Shown here piece by piece: positions 48,523-60,735 of a stretch of 64,000 nucleotides of DNA. Positions within the stretch are counted from its first letter, which is position 1. Each line of letters starts with the position of its first letter. The position numbers and the translations under genes were made by a program. Origin of the DNA: Chrysaora quinquecirrha (lineage: Eukaryota; Cnidaria; Scyphozoa; Semaeostomeae; Pelagiidae); NCBI GenBank assembly GCA_014526335.1, contig JACTAT010000060.1, positions 2,687,203 to 2,751,202 on the forward strand, written 5' to 3'. The notes below the pieces were generated by a model that did not search any database, was not told the DNA's origin, and saw only the letters and a list, made by a program, of their open reading frames with translations.

Positions 48523-49595
48523 TTTTTTTCCACATTTGTTTTACTGCTGCTTCCACTGAGCAGATGACTTATATGAATGTCGTGCAACTTAGAGATTTTA
48601 TTTGAATTTTCCTATAACACTGTATATACCTCCTTTAAATTTCAGATTCAGGATCCCTGCATCTTCATTTGCATTCAAAAATGATGTTTGCTCCTTTTTT
48701 TTATAAATCATCACTACTACCTATTTCATGGTTGGAAAAAGATACAAGATCTTTTGTGTCTGTGAAATCCAATACTCAGTGCATGGGAGCACTTGTTATT
48801 GGACCTGCTATCGAGGGGCATGCATTACTAGCTAACCCAGGAAGCTAAGCATTTCAGACTATTGTGAGCTAATTGAAACATATAACAACACATTGCCTAA
48901 ATTTTTAGCACTATTAGATATAGAAGATATGGCTGCCCTGATGCTGGATTAATGCTGAAAGATATTTTAGAATTGAATGGGTGTCATGTTAAGAGAAGTT
49001 ATAGTGTGCACTTTGTACTGAAATTAGAATCCCTTCAACTAATATAGAAAATATATGTGAGTTTTTTTGGGTAAAATTGCTCCACTTCAACAAATTTTAT
49101 TCCTTTCTTTATTTCGTTTGATATTTGAAAACAATAGACAGTCACCATTCAGAGTGAAATGTTTCTGTGAATATCTTTTGAAAAACATCGACAACAATCG
49201 ATTCTTTTAAATAAATTCATTTCATGGTAACTTTTCAGCTCAAGAAATTTGGTTGCAACTGGGTTGTAATATTGCACTTTTTGTTTTATATTGAAATATT
49301 CAAAAGCTGATTCGTTAATTAGTAATTTATTTGTAAAGAATCGTTTTTTTTCTTATTAAAGTTCTCTGCTCTTGCAAACTGCTATTGTATATCTGCAACA
49401 GGTGTCACCATGGTGCCCTTTAAACAGACAAACTTGAGAAAAATCCTTTTCAAAAGTTGTGGAAGACAAAAAATTTCTTGATATTATAATACATTCGTTA
49501 TTAAATCAGTAAAATAAAGAAAATATGGCAGTAAAACATAGGAATTTGTAGAATGATTTCGATTGAAAACCGTTAAGGAAACACAGACAGTGATC
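48523..49595. other. No gene recognised
   Basis: AT-rich sequence with only short frames and no motifs. Confidence 0.45.
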
Positions 49596-49753
49596 ACTGG
49601 CCTAAGCTGTAATTTGTGACAACCTAGATACCTCTGTTTTCTAAGTTTCATTCAATAACACTTTATCTTACTTTTTTTGTCTTTCTATCTCTTCTGTCCT
49701 TTCTGTCTATGTTTCTCTTTCTGGTAGGTTGTCAAATTACAGCTTAGGCCAGT
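49596..49753. repeat. Short inverted-repeat (fold-back) element
   Basis: ACTGGCCTAAGCTGTAATTTG...ACAACCT at 49596-49625 is repeated in inverse orientation at 49726-49753, differing only by a 2-base indel. The arms are about 28-30 bases and the loop about 100 bases, pyrimidine-rich. It has the form of a miniature fold-back element. Confidence 0.8.
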
Positions 49754-50370
49754 ATAAATCAATCTCTCTCCTAGTGCTCATGCTTTTTCCATGTTTACAC
49801 CATCAAGATTTTTCTGAAACCTCTCGCCAAAACTCGAGCCCAGGCGCTTTTTTGGATGAGTCAAGTAATCTAAAGCGCATGCTCGTACGAATGTCGCCTA
49901 TGTTTACACTCAGATCATTGCCAATTAAATGTTAAGTTAAAATTAGAAATTAATTAACTGACGAAGAAAACAACTGACATAACTACGAATGATCAAACCA
50001 AAATATAAATTGACCTCTGATTCAAAAATTAAGTTCAAGAACTTCTTTTCAGAAAATCGTTTAGCGAATTTACAATCTACCTTAGAAACAATTAAAAATG
50101 TAGAGGGAAAAATTTGCTACAAAATAAATTTCTAGAATCAGCGTCAAATAACTGCCTAGAAAGACACAAAAACAATAAATTGAAACATAGACAAGGAAAA
50201 ATAAAGAAACACAACGTTTTTGATAAAAGTTCTTATGACAAAAAGCAAGAACTATAAAGACTAGATATGAAGCCAAGCAGATTTTCTGGTAATGATTTTA
50301 TAAGGAAAACATTTCATCACAATAAAAAAGAGTACAGATATTTATTAAAAATGACGAAAAAGAGAAACAA
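49754..50370. other. No gene recognised
   Basis: AT-rich, only short frames. Confidence 0.4.
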
Positions 50371-50880
50371 TTGAAAAAACTTGATGAACGTCTAATGAAT
50401 AAAATGGCAACTAGAGTAAGTATTAATTCACCTTTACCTAAGTCAGCTAATGAAATGCCAATCTCAATCGACCTCAAAAAAGTGGGATATGTTAATCATA
50501 ATGATATCTATGAGCTTTTTGCTAAGTTGGATCAGGGGCAGAAAAAGATTTTGAGGAATCAAGATTCCATTATTGAAAGGCTTGATAATATGGAAAACGA
50601 GATCGTAAATCTAAAAGACAGAACTGGTAATCTCTCCAAGAATCAAGCGGTTAATGCTGAAGATATTAAAGATTTGGGAAATGATTTGGATGTTCATGTT
50701 TCCAGTCTGAAGAAATTGGAATTCGAACAAACCTGACAAGAGCAGTATAGCCGTAAAGCATCCTTCCGTGTTTTTGGTGTCAGCGAAGAGAGTCACCAAA
50801 CTCCTCCACCAAGTAATTAGAAAGGCATCTTTTAGTTGCATGACACCAAATGCTTAAAAAAATAGATTAAAGATCTTAAA
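50371..50880 (+). pseudogene. Coiled-coil ORF1-like relic of a non-LTR retrotransposon
   Basis: A 121-codon open frame (50371-50736) is a long coiled coil (ILRNQDSIIERLDNMENEIV). Past a single TGA it continues in the same frame with EQYSRKASFRVFGVSEES, which matches the coiled coil to 'YSRRNNLRI-GIPE' transition of L1/Tx1-like ORF1 nucleic-acid-binding proteins. It decays after about 50820. The family is inferred from this transition only. Confidence 0.55.
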
Positions 50881-50967
50881 GCTTCATATGTTAAGACATT
50901 TTATGGGAATAATGAGGCTATTGATTAACCATGATATGTAAGAAACTTTATGACTCTTGACTCTTAC

Positions 50968-51174
50968 CTGCTTTGCAACATAGTTCTTTTGATATGTTGC
51001 TTCAATGCATCACTTGTTGGAGGAATGCTTTCAACTGTATGTCCTTTTTTGTAAACAGATATTTGCGGCATTCATTTACACAACAACATGAACAAGTAGC
51101 ACCATAAAGTAAAACTACATAGCATTCAATTGTGGGCAAAGTCTTCTTCACTAGGTAGCATGCTTGATGACAAC
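50968..51174 (-). pseudogene. PIN/FEN-like repeat gene, downstream exon
   Basis: Bounded on the minus strand by an acceptor TTTTCAG and a donor GTAAGA. It encodes ECYVVLLYGATCSC, NECRKYLFTKK and, after a frameshift, IPPTSDALKQHIKRTMLQS. This is the segment that follows the nuclease-like core of the gene whose upstream exons lie at 60736-62538. The intron between is occupied by CACTA-2. A stop and a frameshift show it is not functional. Confidence 0.6.
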
Positions 51175-51269
51175 CTGAAAAATTTTGAAAGAATTTTTGC
51201 TACAGCTTGGAATAAATTTTAACTAAGTTCATTCAATCTGATAACCACAGTCCCTTAGTAAAAAATCAG

Positions 51270-51640
51270 GGTTTGCAATTGATTTGCAGCAGATTTGTCA
51301 CAAACTTTGCAGTGAGTGTGTTTGCAGTATGAAAAAATTTTCAAAGACAATAACAATACAAATTTGCAAATAGTTTGGAAGTCATTTGAATTTTGCACCA
51401 TTTTGCAAGCTCCTAGAGTTTGTCAGTGATATGCATAGAACAAAAGGGTTTGCATTGTGCAAACCAATAGCAAATCATGAACAATGAAATATTTGAATAG
51501 AGTTTGCATCATGCATGTTCTCTGCAAACCTCTTTTTACACTTTGCATACACTCTGCAAACCCTTGCAAGCTGAATACAAATAACAGAAATAATTTTGCA
51601 AATTGCTTGCAAACACTGTGCATGCTCCCAGAACAAAAGA
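51270..51640. repeat. Left subterminal TTTGCA repeats of CACTA-2
   Basis: The words TTTGCA, TTTGCAA and their complements occur at very high density in both orientations, for example AACTTTGCAGTGAG, GGGTTTGCATTGTGCAAACC and CTTTGCATACACTCTGCAAACC. The matching zone lies just inside the right end. These are probable transposase-binding sites. Confidence 0.8.
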
Positions 51641-51764
51641 AAAAATACAAACAAAAGGATTTCTTTGAAGCTATTGATAAGCAAAAAAAGTACAAAACAA
51701 AATGACCATTTCTGAAGTTAATATCTTGAAAATGCTGCAGAATATTTAGAAAGTTTTTATGGTT

Positions 51765-54700
51765 TTAACAATCATCCTGTGTTTCCTTTCCAAATGCACG
51801 ACGATAACCACCACATTTTACATTTATCTTTTTGTTGATTTCTTGGTCTGTGCACCCAGACTTCCCACTAGGAAACTTTCTCATCAGGAATACTGAAAAA
51901 GGCAAAATATGTTTATTATTTAAACTAACTGCATGATACAATACTGTTTGGGTTACATTTAAGCATGGAACCAATACTTAGGATAAATTGCACAAGGATA
52001 AATTTGTTATCTGCATAAATTTTATTTACCCTTTATTGCTGAGAGTATTCTCTGATCCAAAGGAGGTTTACTTGATTTTCCTTTCCCTGTTGCACATGAG
52101 GCAGCCATTATCTCTGGTGTGAAAAAAACTTCAAGCAAAGCATGGAGGCATTTTGAAAAATTTGAATAATCCTTGGATGCTTGCTTCACCATAAAAAGTC
52201 TTCTCTTGGAAATTAGGATGCCCATTCCTTCAACAAGCTCAATTTGTTCCTAAAAAGAATTTTATTACTTATATTTTGCTTTTTCGACTATCACAGCTAT
52301 GTTTTTAAACTTTGAAACTTCCTATAGTTTTCAAAGTACTGTTAAATCCTATTGGCTTTCATTTAGAAAATGCACATAAATGAATGATTTGAGTACTCTT
52401 AAATCTTATTGGTTTTCATTTAGAAAATTCACACAGATAAAGATTTGAACAGTGAATATCTGATCGAATTAAAGTTTTCAGGTTATAAGCAATAAGTAAT
52501 GACATGTTATATAAGCAATGACAAGATAACTGCAAAATATATTGAAAAGTGAAACATTTTCCAAAAGCCAAACCTTTCCAATGCACAACATGGTATTAAA
52601 TCAAATATATACATACCTCAGTTGCTTTACTTGGCTGGAACATCGAAAATGGGCTGCTAGTTATTGGTAGCTAAAAAAATAACACAAGTATAAATAAAGG
52701 TTTTGAAAGAAGATGACATAAAAGATGCTGTCAACCAGTTAGAATTTTAGGTTTTGAAGGTTACAAAAACAGTTTGTAAATTTATAGGAGAATTGGCTGT
52801 TATAAGGTACTAAAAATTCACAAATTTTCGTCAAATTTTTCACTGTCAAATTTCCTATAATTTTTTTAAACTCATCTGTACGTCCCAAATTAGCATTTAC
52901 TTTATCATGAAGCATGAAAATTTCGAGTTTCAGAAATGAGGACCTTATTAGAAGAGGTATATATTGTATTTCATTTTTTATTGTTTAAAGATTTACTTTT
53001 CCTTAAGACACTCAATATTTATGGACTTCAACATGTCAAACTTCATGTTTCCTGATATCCAAAACTTGTCAAAACACAATCTAATTTATTACAATGAACA
53101 CCCCACTCAAGCACGGGACTGATTCTTCTGTAAAACATAGCAGGGTGAATTAAATCACTTAATATTGATAATGTTTAGCCTTCCCAAAATCTATAAAATC
53201 AGATAGCAGGTCAATAAAAATGGGCAACTGACTGTGAAAAGCTTACCATTGTGCCAGCATTCACACTATTAATGGTTGTTTCTGACGAATTGCTCACAAA
53301 TGAATCATCTTCATTTCCTAAAATCATCTGCACTGCTTGGATTCGCTCATGTTGAATACCAACACGTTTTTCTGCAAAAGAAAGAAAAATTTGCAAGATG
53401 ATTTTATGAAGCCTTGAAAAATGGACAAATGGAGAGATATGCCATTGGGGCCAGGCGGAAGTGGAAACGAGGAAATTTTCCCTAATCTCCCTTAAACTGA
53501 TTTTTTTAAATATTATTTATGATCAAATTTTATCTTACAACAGACATTTTACACTTTAAAGCTTACAGCTTCTTTTTCATATGTATTCATTTCATAGCTT
53601 GGATGAAAATTAAATTAAAGAAATCTTGTATTCCGCAGTTTATTGGTTTTTGCTTTCTCACCTGGCCACATTGCCAGCCCCTTTTAACCATTTTAGCCCA
53701 CATAATCAAAGTTCTAATGTTAATGGTATAAAACTAGGATGATTTGCATTGTCTAAACAAAGTTGGCAAGTATAATAAATAGCCACACCACATTAGCAAA
53801 TTCATAAGGCTGAAGTTTTCCTTGTAATTTTTACAACGATTTTGTGATGTATATAGTGTACGTATAATAAATGATAGACAAATTTATTATCATACCCAAG
53901 GCTTCTACTTTCAGTTTCAGGCTTTCTATTTCTTCTTCATAACTTTTACATTGAAGGCAATCAAGTGGGGCATCATGGTGTGCTTCAAGTTCTTGTCGAA
54001 ACCCCCTTTCTCCAACAGAACTCAAAATGTCAAATGTTCTAGTGAAGGTTTCACCAAAGGATGGATGGTGCTGCTGTGCCTCTATGCATAGACTTCTTGA
54101 TGTCGAGTTTGGTGTAAGGCTTGAAATAACAGGAGTATCTTGAGATGATTCATCCTCAAGCTGTGGTATTCGTTTATCTGCGATCGAAGATTGTTGATTC
54201 GGAGATGGTTCCTTCTCCTTTGACCTCTTTTCGCACAAACCTCCATCCTGCAAAACCAAGAGCACAAGTGAACTTGCAAATCAAATGCAAATCAGACAAA
54301 ATCAGTTTGAAACAATGGAAGCGAGGCTGACATACAAATGAGGCAATTATATATTTTAATAAAATGTTACATTACAAACAAGGAGCGTATTACAAAATAA
54401 AAATTGCTAATTCAAACCATTCGGCAAATATTGAAACACTCACCACAGTCTCCAGGACTTTCTTCAGGAGATCGCCATTAAATTGTTTTTCAGCAATGGC
54501 TTTTGTCATTTTCTGGGAACTGGGCTTTTTGCTTGTGGGTTCTTGCTCTATAGTAGGGCAAATGTTCTCTTTGTCTTGCTGTTTTGATTTTCTACTGCCT
54601 CCTGATGCTGATTTTGTTTTTGCAAATAATATGGCTTTTGTCTCTGAAATGAGGTCTTCATGGTCACTGTCGCTATTGCTGTCAATGCAATCCTCCACCG

Positions 54701-55522
54701 AAAGAGGGAAATTTTTGCATCTAGCATTAACTGCTTGCTCTGCCTCTTTTGACTCTACCAATTTCTTTGAGGCCGTTCTTGCTCTCTTCGCTTTGGGCAA
54801 CGTAAATGTTTCCGGTTCCACTGAATTCCCGTTATTTCCTGCTGTCTCTGATTCGATATACTCTTTCATAAATGTCTTCAACAAATATGAGTTTCCTAGA
54901 ATAAGAATAAGAAAAGTAAATTTGGGTTTTGAAAACTGTGGTCCTCAGCGAGGAAGGGTCGGGAAACAAGGCAAAATAGGCCTTTTTTGGCGCCATCCAG
55001 AAACGGCCAGGCACAGAAAATCAGGCAGTAAAATATTGCAGTGGGTATCAATAAACAAGGTACCAACAAATTTAATTTACTTTTACCATAAAGAGTTAAA
55101 ATGCTTGAAAAACCAACTCAAAAGTCTTGACAATTGGAATTAGCGCTTAAGCATTAAAGACGGTTCAACGAAAAAAGTAACAAAAACTCACCAACGGTAT
55201 TGACCTTCAGAATTTTGCAGTCATAGAATTTTGGAATCTTAATTTTTTTCCCTCCTTGTGACTTGTATTCAATCCATTTCGCAACATAAATGCCATCCTG
55301 ATTGAGTTGGAGCGATGTTGTGGGCAGTGAGTTACATGATTGTGGTGGGTTCTTTAAATCAAATGTGAAGCCACTTTCTTTGAAAATTTTCTTCTCAAAA
55401 ATGTCACTGAGGGAAACGATACTAACTTCAAGTGGAGAATTGTCAACATTCCATCTCACTACAGCCTTTGAAGCCCTCTTTTTCTCTGCTCCTTGTACAT
55501 TTACTGTAACTTCTAGAGCCAT
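51765..55522 (-). CDS. BEN-domain protein carried by CACTA-2
   Basis: Seven exons on the minus strand: 55522-55192, 54895-54444, 54247-53896, 53371-53247, 52670-52617, 52249-52030 and 51892-51765 (stop TAA). Every junction is GT-AG and the phases close without a stop, giving 553 residues. The N-terminal exon is a compact domain of unknown family (starts MALEVTVNVQGAEKKRASK). Exons 2-3 are Ser/Lys/Glu-rich and probably disordered, with a short coiled coil (CKSYEEEIESLKLKVEAL). The C-terminal 110 residues form a BEN domain: GILISKRRLFMVKQASKDYS, CLHALLEVFFTPEIMAAS, GKGKSSKPPLDQRILSAIKG, then INVKCGGYRRAF. BEN domains bind DNA and recruit chromatin proteins. It lies head-to-head with the transposase gene, so a role in regulating or targeting transposition is plausible but inferred. 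Confidence 0.85.
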
Positions 55523-56088
55523 TTGATGACTTTTGCAGATTACTAGATCTATTAGGTTCGTCGTTAGATTACGTTCGTCGTTAGATTGCAACTAAAATTC
55601 AACTTTCAACCGTCATTCGTATTCGTGAAAAGAAGCGTGTTTTGAGTCAATATGTGTCTCATGGGCCTTATTCAAAGATTCAAGCTTTTCAAATGTTATT
55701 CAGTTTTAGTTCAATGATATGCACTCCCAAGGGCCCGCTATAAAAAGACGTGGAAACTGCGTGATCTTTTCGCTATACCCAAGCCGCGTCGTTTTGTTTT
55801 TGCCATTGTTCTATCTTTATATTGTTCTAAGTTATCACTGTAGTAACCAAAATCTGACCATGCGTGTTTATTTTTATTTATAGCAACGAATATAATTATT
55901 TGCGTCTTTTACAGAATTTGCTCTAATGTGATTGGCTCATTTGTCGCTTTCTTTATGTTAGCTGTTAAGATGAAGCGTTTTTGATGAAATTAGACAACTA
56001 TATTTATTATAAATTTCCAAATCGAAAGAATAAATGAGAAAAGTTGTAGCTATATTATCGATTAAGTTATTCTATAACCTTCTACGGA
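55523..56088. promoter_or_regulatory. Divergent promoter region of CACTA-2
   Basis: 566 bases between the BEN start codon and the transposase start codon. A canonical TATAAAAAG lies at 55739-55747 on the plus strand, about 340 bases before the transposase ATG. No further motif is evident. Bidirectional use is inferred from the gene layout. Confidence 0.5.
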
Positions 56089-59000
56089 ATGACAGGTCGA
56101 AAGCGAGCAAAATATGGTGAAAAGTTTAGGAGTGATTTCGCATTAGAGGACGTGTCACGGTGGACAAAAAATAGGTGGAAAAATTCGCTTAGTAATTCTG
56201 GTACTCAAAGAGAGTCAGTCGAAGTAATGGTAGCACCAGAAAAAGTAACAAAAGAGGACCTTCACGGTCATTTTATAGCGCTTAAAAATTTTGAGAATGA
56301 CCCACTGGTGAAGTCATACAACGAAAGTACGGATGTTGGAAAAGAAGAAGATGGGGAAGATGGTACCAGCAGACATAGTTGGGATAATACGTCTCTACTT
56401 GCCAATGAAAATACTGAAGGAATAGATAACATCTCAATGACCTATACTACTGAATACGAGGATGGCGTGGAAACCCCAGCTTTAGAAGAAAGCTTGACAG
56501 GTAAAGGAGATTCATTTTCAGCAAAATAGGCTATTTGATTCGCGGCTCTACCCCCTGAGAGCCCCCATTAAATGGGGGTAGAGTCTACATTGTTAAACTT
56601 GCTCTTCGGCTGGAGTCTACATTGTAACAGATTTTCTTTATTTTTATAAAGACAAACTTATCTTTATTTTTATAAAGACAATCTTGTCTTTATTTTCTTA
56701 AAGACAAACTTCTAAAATTTAACCTCTTCCGCGTACGGGGCGGGCAGAAAATGCACCCGATTAAACTTGAAAAAAAAAAACTTAAAAAGCGTTAGCTAGT
56801 AGGTGCTAAAAGCTCTCGTCTTTGCTGTTTAAGCGTATTGGATTTTTTCATTTTATATTAAGTGTTGTCAAATATTTTTACCACTGTACCTCTTAGTTGA
56901 CCTGTTACAACTTGAAGATGTGGAGTTGACGGAATTGTTTTTTTTTTTACTCAGAAATGCTAACAGAAAGCGACTTCGTCCCGAAAGAAGTATTAGATGA
57001 AACTGACGAAACAATATACGAAAATTCTTGGGAGTGGTTAATGATGGAAAATGTTGATGAGGAGGAGATCTTTGGCGAAACGCTCGATGATATACTTGAT
57101 GAAGACTATCCCAGAAATGAAGATTCAGAGGACTACCCTAGAGATGAAGATTCAAGACCTAGTAAGTTTGGCTATACTCTTCTCTGTAAATTACTGGCCA
57201 ATAAGCAGCTAGGTTCGAATCATCACACAATGCTAAGTAACTGAAGAGCTTTTTAGGAAGAATCTTTAAGCAATCAAACAACAAAGGAACATTTTTCTTA
57301 TTATAAAAAAAAAACTTCAAAGGATTAGCTATATATTAGATTAGCTATACAAGTTATTCGTTCTAGAACAAGGAAGGGCACTAGTTCGAGTGAGGGTGCT
57401 TGTTTGAGCAGATACACTCGGGTAAATATAGGACAAAGTTAGTCTCATGTTTTCGTCCTTCTAAGCTCTCGGTCTAAGCTACTATACTACCTAACGTTTG
57501 TGAATTCATTGAATGAATTGGAATAAGTTCTGGAGTCAACTTACAACTTTTCAAAAATATTAAGTATTAGTCCATTTCCTCGTTTTGCTAATATTTTGAT
57601 GGGGCTTTTCAGATCAAATTACTTTCCATTACAGGCGGCACTGATGATTGTAATGAGTACCATAATAATGAAAATGTCAGATTTGGACATCCTATCTATG
57701 ATGGTTCATCTATTAGCCTGATTACAAGTGTTCTACTGATTTTGGTATATGCCATCACTTTTAAAATTTCTGGTTCTGCATTGGGACATGTAATAATGTT
57801 GCTCCGACTACACTGCCCATCCAAAAATCAATGCGTAAAGTCACTTTATCATTTCAAGAAGATACTGAAAGATCTCAAACCGGATATGAAATACCATTAC
57901 TATTGCAGTTATTGTTTATCTCCATGCACCAAAGAAGATATAGTCTGTAACAACAATATGTGTCAGTTTGGACAGATAAACATGAGAATGAAGACCGCAT
58001 TTTTCTTGGAGCTGCCTATTGTCAATCAACTGAAATCAATTTTAACAAGGGAGCGTACAAGAGAAGATCTCAATTACAGATTTGAGCGTAAATCTAAGAC
58101 AGGAGTTTACCAAGATATATATGATGGTGAGATTTACAAAAATAACTTTCGTGACAACGGTTTTCTAAGTAACCCAAAGAACATTTCATTTATGTGGAAC
58201 ACCGACGGTGTACCGGTATTCAAAAGCTCCAAATTCAGCATCTGGCCATTTTATCTTACAATAAATGAGTTGCCTCCAAAAAAACGTCTTCAACGAGAAA
58301 ACATGATACTCAGCGGAATTTGGTTTGGAGATAGCAAGCCAAACATGTCATATTTTTTAATGCCTCAAATCGTTGCATTCAAATCCCTACAAACAACCGG
58401 AGTAACAGTGCAAACCATGTCAGGTGGAAGTATCACATATCGTGCAATGCTGCTGTGTGGAACTTGTGACATGCCAGCAAAAGCAATGGTACTAAACATG
58501 AACCAGTTTAACGGTGCCTATGGATGCCCTTTGTGTACTCAGAAAGGAGAAACTGTGAAGACAAGCGCACGAGGTCACGTACATGCATTCCCATTTCAGG
58601 TAAACGGAGATCCAACAGGCCCTTTGCGAACAAGTAATCAATCAAAAGAACTGGCAAAACAGGCAATAGAAACGGGAAATACTGAGATGGGTGTGAAAGG
58701 CCCTTCAGCTCTGATGATAGCAAAAGATCTGGAGTTCGTCGAAAGTACTGCTGTGGATTATATGCATGGGGTACTGTTAGGGGTAACCAAACTCCTGGCA
58801 AACATTTGGTTTTCAAAGGATAAGAAAAGCGGTGGCCTTGGTCTCAGGTCTGAAGTAGATGAAGTGGACAACTTTTTGTCAAAATTGAAGCCACCAAACT
58901 TGATTTCAAGAACCCCACGAAGCATAAAGGAACATTTGAACTACTGGAAGGCATCTGAATTCCGTTCTTGGCTCCTATTTTATTCATTGCCTGCTCTATA

Positions 59001-59991
59001 TGGAATACTCCCTCAAACGTACTTTGAGCATTATGCTCTGTTGTCAACAGCAATTTATGTCCTTCTTGGCGAACATATCGGTGAGTGTGATATTGAAAGA
59101 TCGTTTAAATTTTTGTTAATATTTTGCAGTCAGTTTGAAGAACTTTACGGACAGCGTTTTATGACTATAAATGTTCATCAGTTGCTTCATTTGCCTCTAA
59201 TTGTAAAAAGACTAGGTCCACTTTGGGTCACCAGTTGTTTTCACTATGAAGACAAAAATGGGTTTGTCTTGCGGATGGTACACGGGACGCAAAACATACC
59301 TTTTCAGATATGCAGTGCTGTTTCAGCGATGCAGGCAATGCCTGACCTTGCCCGAAATGCACTTTCACGTGAAAATGGCACACAAGAATTCTACGACAGA
59401 TGCATGACAGCCAGAACATATTCAAAGCACTTTTTCGAAATTTCAAGAGAATTTCGCGGGGTTGGAATACGAAAAGAGTATTGTGACATGCCTGAGACAG
59501 TATACAATGCTTTATTGAATGTAATTGACCCAGACTGCCAGCAAAAGTTTTATCGATTCTCAAAGCTACGGTTTCGGTCGCATACAATTGTGTCCTTATG
59601 CGGAAGTAAAGAAAGAAAGAGAGACAGCTCAGTAATTCAGCTGCATGATAATGGTGATAGGTTCATAAATCCCACTTTTTTCAAAGTTTACACTTTTGTT
59701 GAAGTTGTGACACTATATGATGGATGCAATCAAACAACAGAAAGCATGACAACATCCAGAAAATACTTCGCAGTTGGGATGTTCTTACAAACCATTGAGA
59801 GATTGAAATTTGAAAAGTTAGGGGCGGTACTGCCAGGAGAATGTATCGACCATTTGAATCGTTGCACACTAGGAAAAGAACTTATGGCTGTAGACATCAA
59901 GAAAATAAAAGATGCATGTGTTTACATCAATGTTGCTGAATCAAAGGAACACTTTGTGATTCCATTTCCAAACTGCATAGAAACAGATTAG
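56089..59991 (+). CDS. CACTA-2 transposase (tnp2-like DDE)
   Basis: Three exons, 56089-56500, 56955-57161 and 57635-59991, join in phase to 991 residues. The N-terminus is acidic with a repeated DEDYPRNEDS-type stretch. Around residue 290 a Cys-rich knuckle appears (YCSYC...C...C). The catalytic core shows a first Asp in MWNTDGVPVFKSSKFSIWPF (about residue 397), a second in LLCGTCDMPAKAMVLN (about 485) with a CPLC zinc pair, the signature STAVDYMHGVLLGVTKLL (about 581), and an acidic FHYEDKNG block (about 745) equivalent to the late Glu of tnp2 enzymes. It should bind the terminal and subterminal repeats and catalyse cut-and-paste transposition. No internal stop or frameshift was seen. The sequence is diverged from the CACTA-1 enzyme, which shares the xMHxxLLG signature but little else by eye. 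Confidence 0.85.
56635..56712 (+). repeat. 26-bp tandem triplet in transposase intron 1
   Basis: TCTTTATTTTTATAAAGACAAACTTA and two near copies start at 56635, 56661 and 56687. They lie in the first intron of the CACTA-2 transposase. The unit contains the short palindrome TTTATNNNNATAAA. Confidence 0.75.
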
Positions 59992-60469
59992 ATAAAGTAG
60001 ACTAAACAGTTACTTTTGTACTAGATGTATAGTATTTAATAGTGGCATGCGTGAAGTACCCAGTTGTGATGTAACCAAGATTAAAGTTTAGAAAAGTAAA
60101 ATATTTTGATATATATAAAAGCAATGAAGAAAATAGATCATTTCAACTAAGGGCCTCGTTTTTAAAAAAATTGATAATTGGGTCATAGAGAAATTTCAAC
60201 TTCAGATTTGAATTCAGCACCTTCTTTTTAGTGTCGAGGCAAAATTTCATGCTTCTAGTATTTAAGATATTGATTTTATAGGCGTTTAAAAAGTTTGAAA
60301 TTATTTAAAGGATTTGACCGTGAAAAATTGCTGGGGGTGAAATTTTCAATCAATCATTTCAACACACTGAGTTGCTAACTGACCAGTTGCTTATTTAAAA
60401 AAGTTATCGCTTTTGCCAAGAAAAAACTTTTCCACTAGCTTGATTATAGTGGTTTTATTGTCAACCATC

Positions 60470-60690
60470 TGAATTTGCAGGAAACATATTGAAAACAACT
60501 CTCCAGCAAGCAATCAAGTAACAAGTTTGCATAATGCTATCTTTATGCATACCCTTCACAAAGTTTGCTTTTAGCTTGCAACAGTTTGCTTGTGCTTTGC
60601 AAATTTGCACAAACTCTTGGCAAACTTCCAAACGCAGATAAAACAATAGAGCAAACTATCTGCAAAGTTTGTGCAAATTCCACTTTTTCT
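60470..60690. repeat. Right subterminal TTTGCA repeats of CACTA-2
   Basis: Dense TTTGC/GCAAA words, for example AAGTTTGCATAATGC, CACAAAGTTTGC, GCTTTGCAAATTTGCAC and CTGCAAAGTTTGTGCAAA. They mirror the left subterminal zone and end next to the terminal inverted repeat. Confidence 0.8.
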
Positions 60691-60735
60691 TAAGGGGTTA
60701 ACTGTTCTTCAAAAATATACTCAAAATAAACATAC

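Larger units (their letters stand above)
51252..60696. mobile_element. CACTA/EnSpm-like transposon CACTA-2, with both genes intact
   Basis: Inverted ends CCCTTAGTAAAAAATCAGGG (51252) and, reverse-complemented, CCCTTAAGAAAAAGTGGAA (ending 60696) are imperfect. The adjacent dinucleotide GT at 51250-51251 and 60697-60698 could be the target duplication. The stronger boundary evidence is the TTTGCA-rich subterminal zones just inside both ends (51270-51640 and 60470-60690) and the exon fragments of one interrupted gene on both sides. The element is about 9.4 kb. It holds a plus-strand tnp2-like transposase and a divergent minus-strand BEN-domain gene, both open with consistent splice phases. Confidence 0.8.

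Noticed and set aside
48479..48530. Bacterial-type intrinsic terminator
   Set aside because: The hairpin plus T-tract looks similar, but the window is clearly animal genomic DNA with spliced genes and no nearby transcript end is supported.
54364..55143. 259-codon plus-strand open frame
   Set aside because: It runs antisense through exon 2 and an intron of the BEN gene, whose seven exons with matching phases give the better explanation.
57204..57235. GGTTCGAATC, a tRNA T-loop-like word
   Set aside because: No A-box, no acceptor stem and no cloverleaf partner upstream; it lies in an intron of the CACTA-2 transposase gene.
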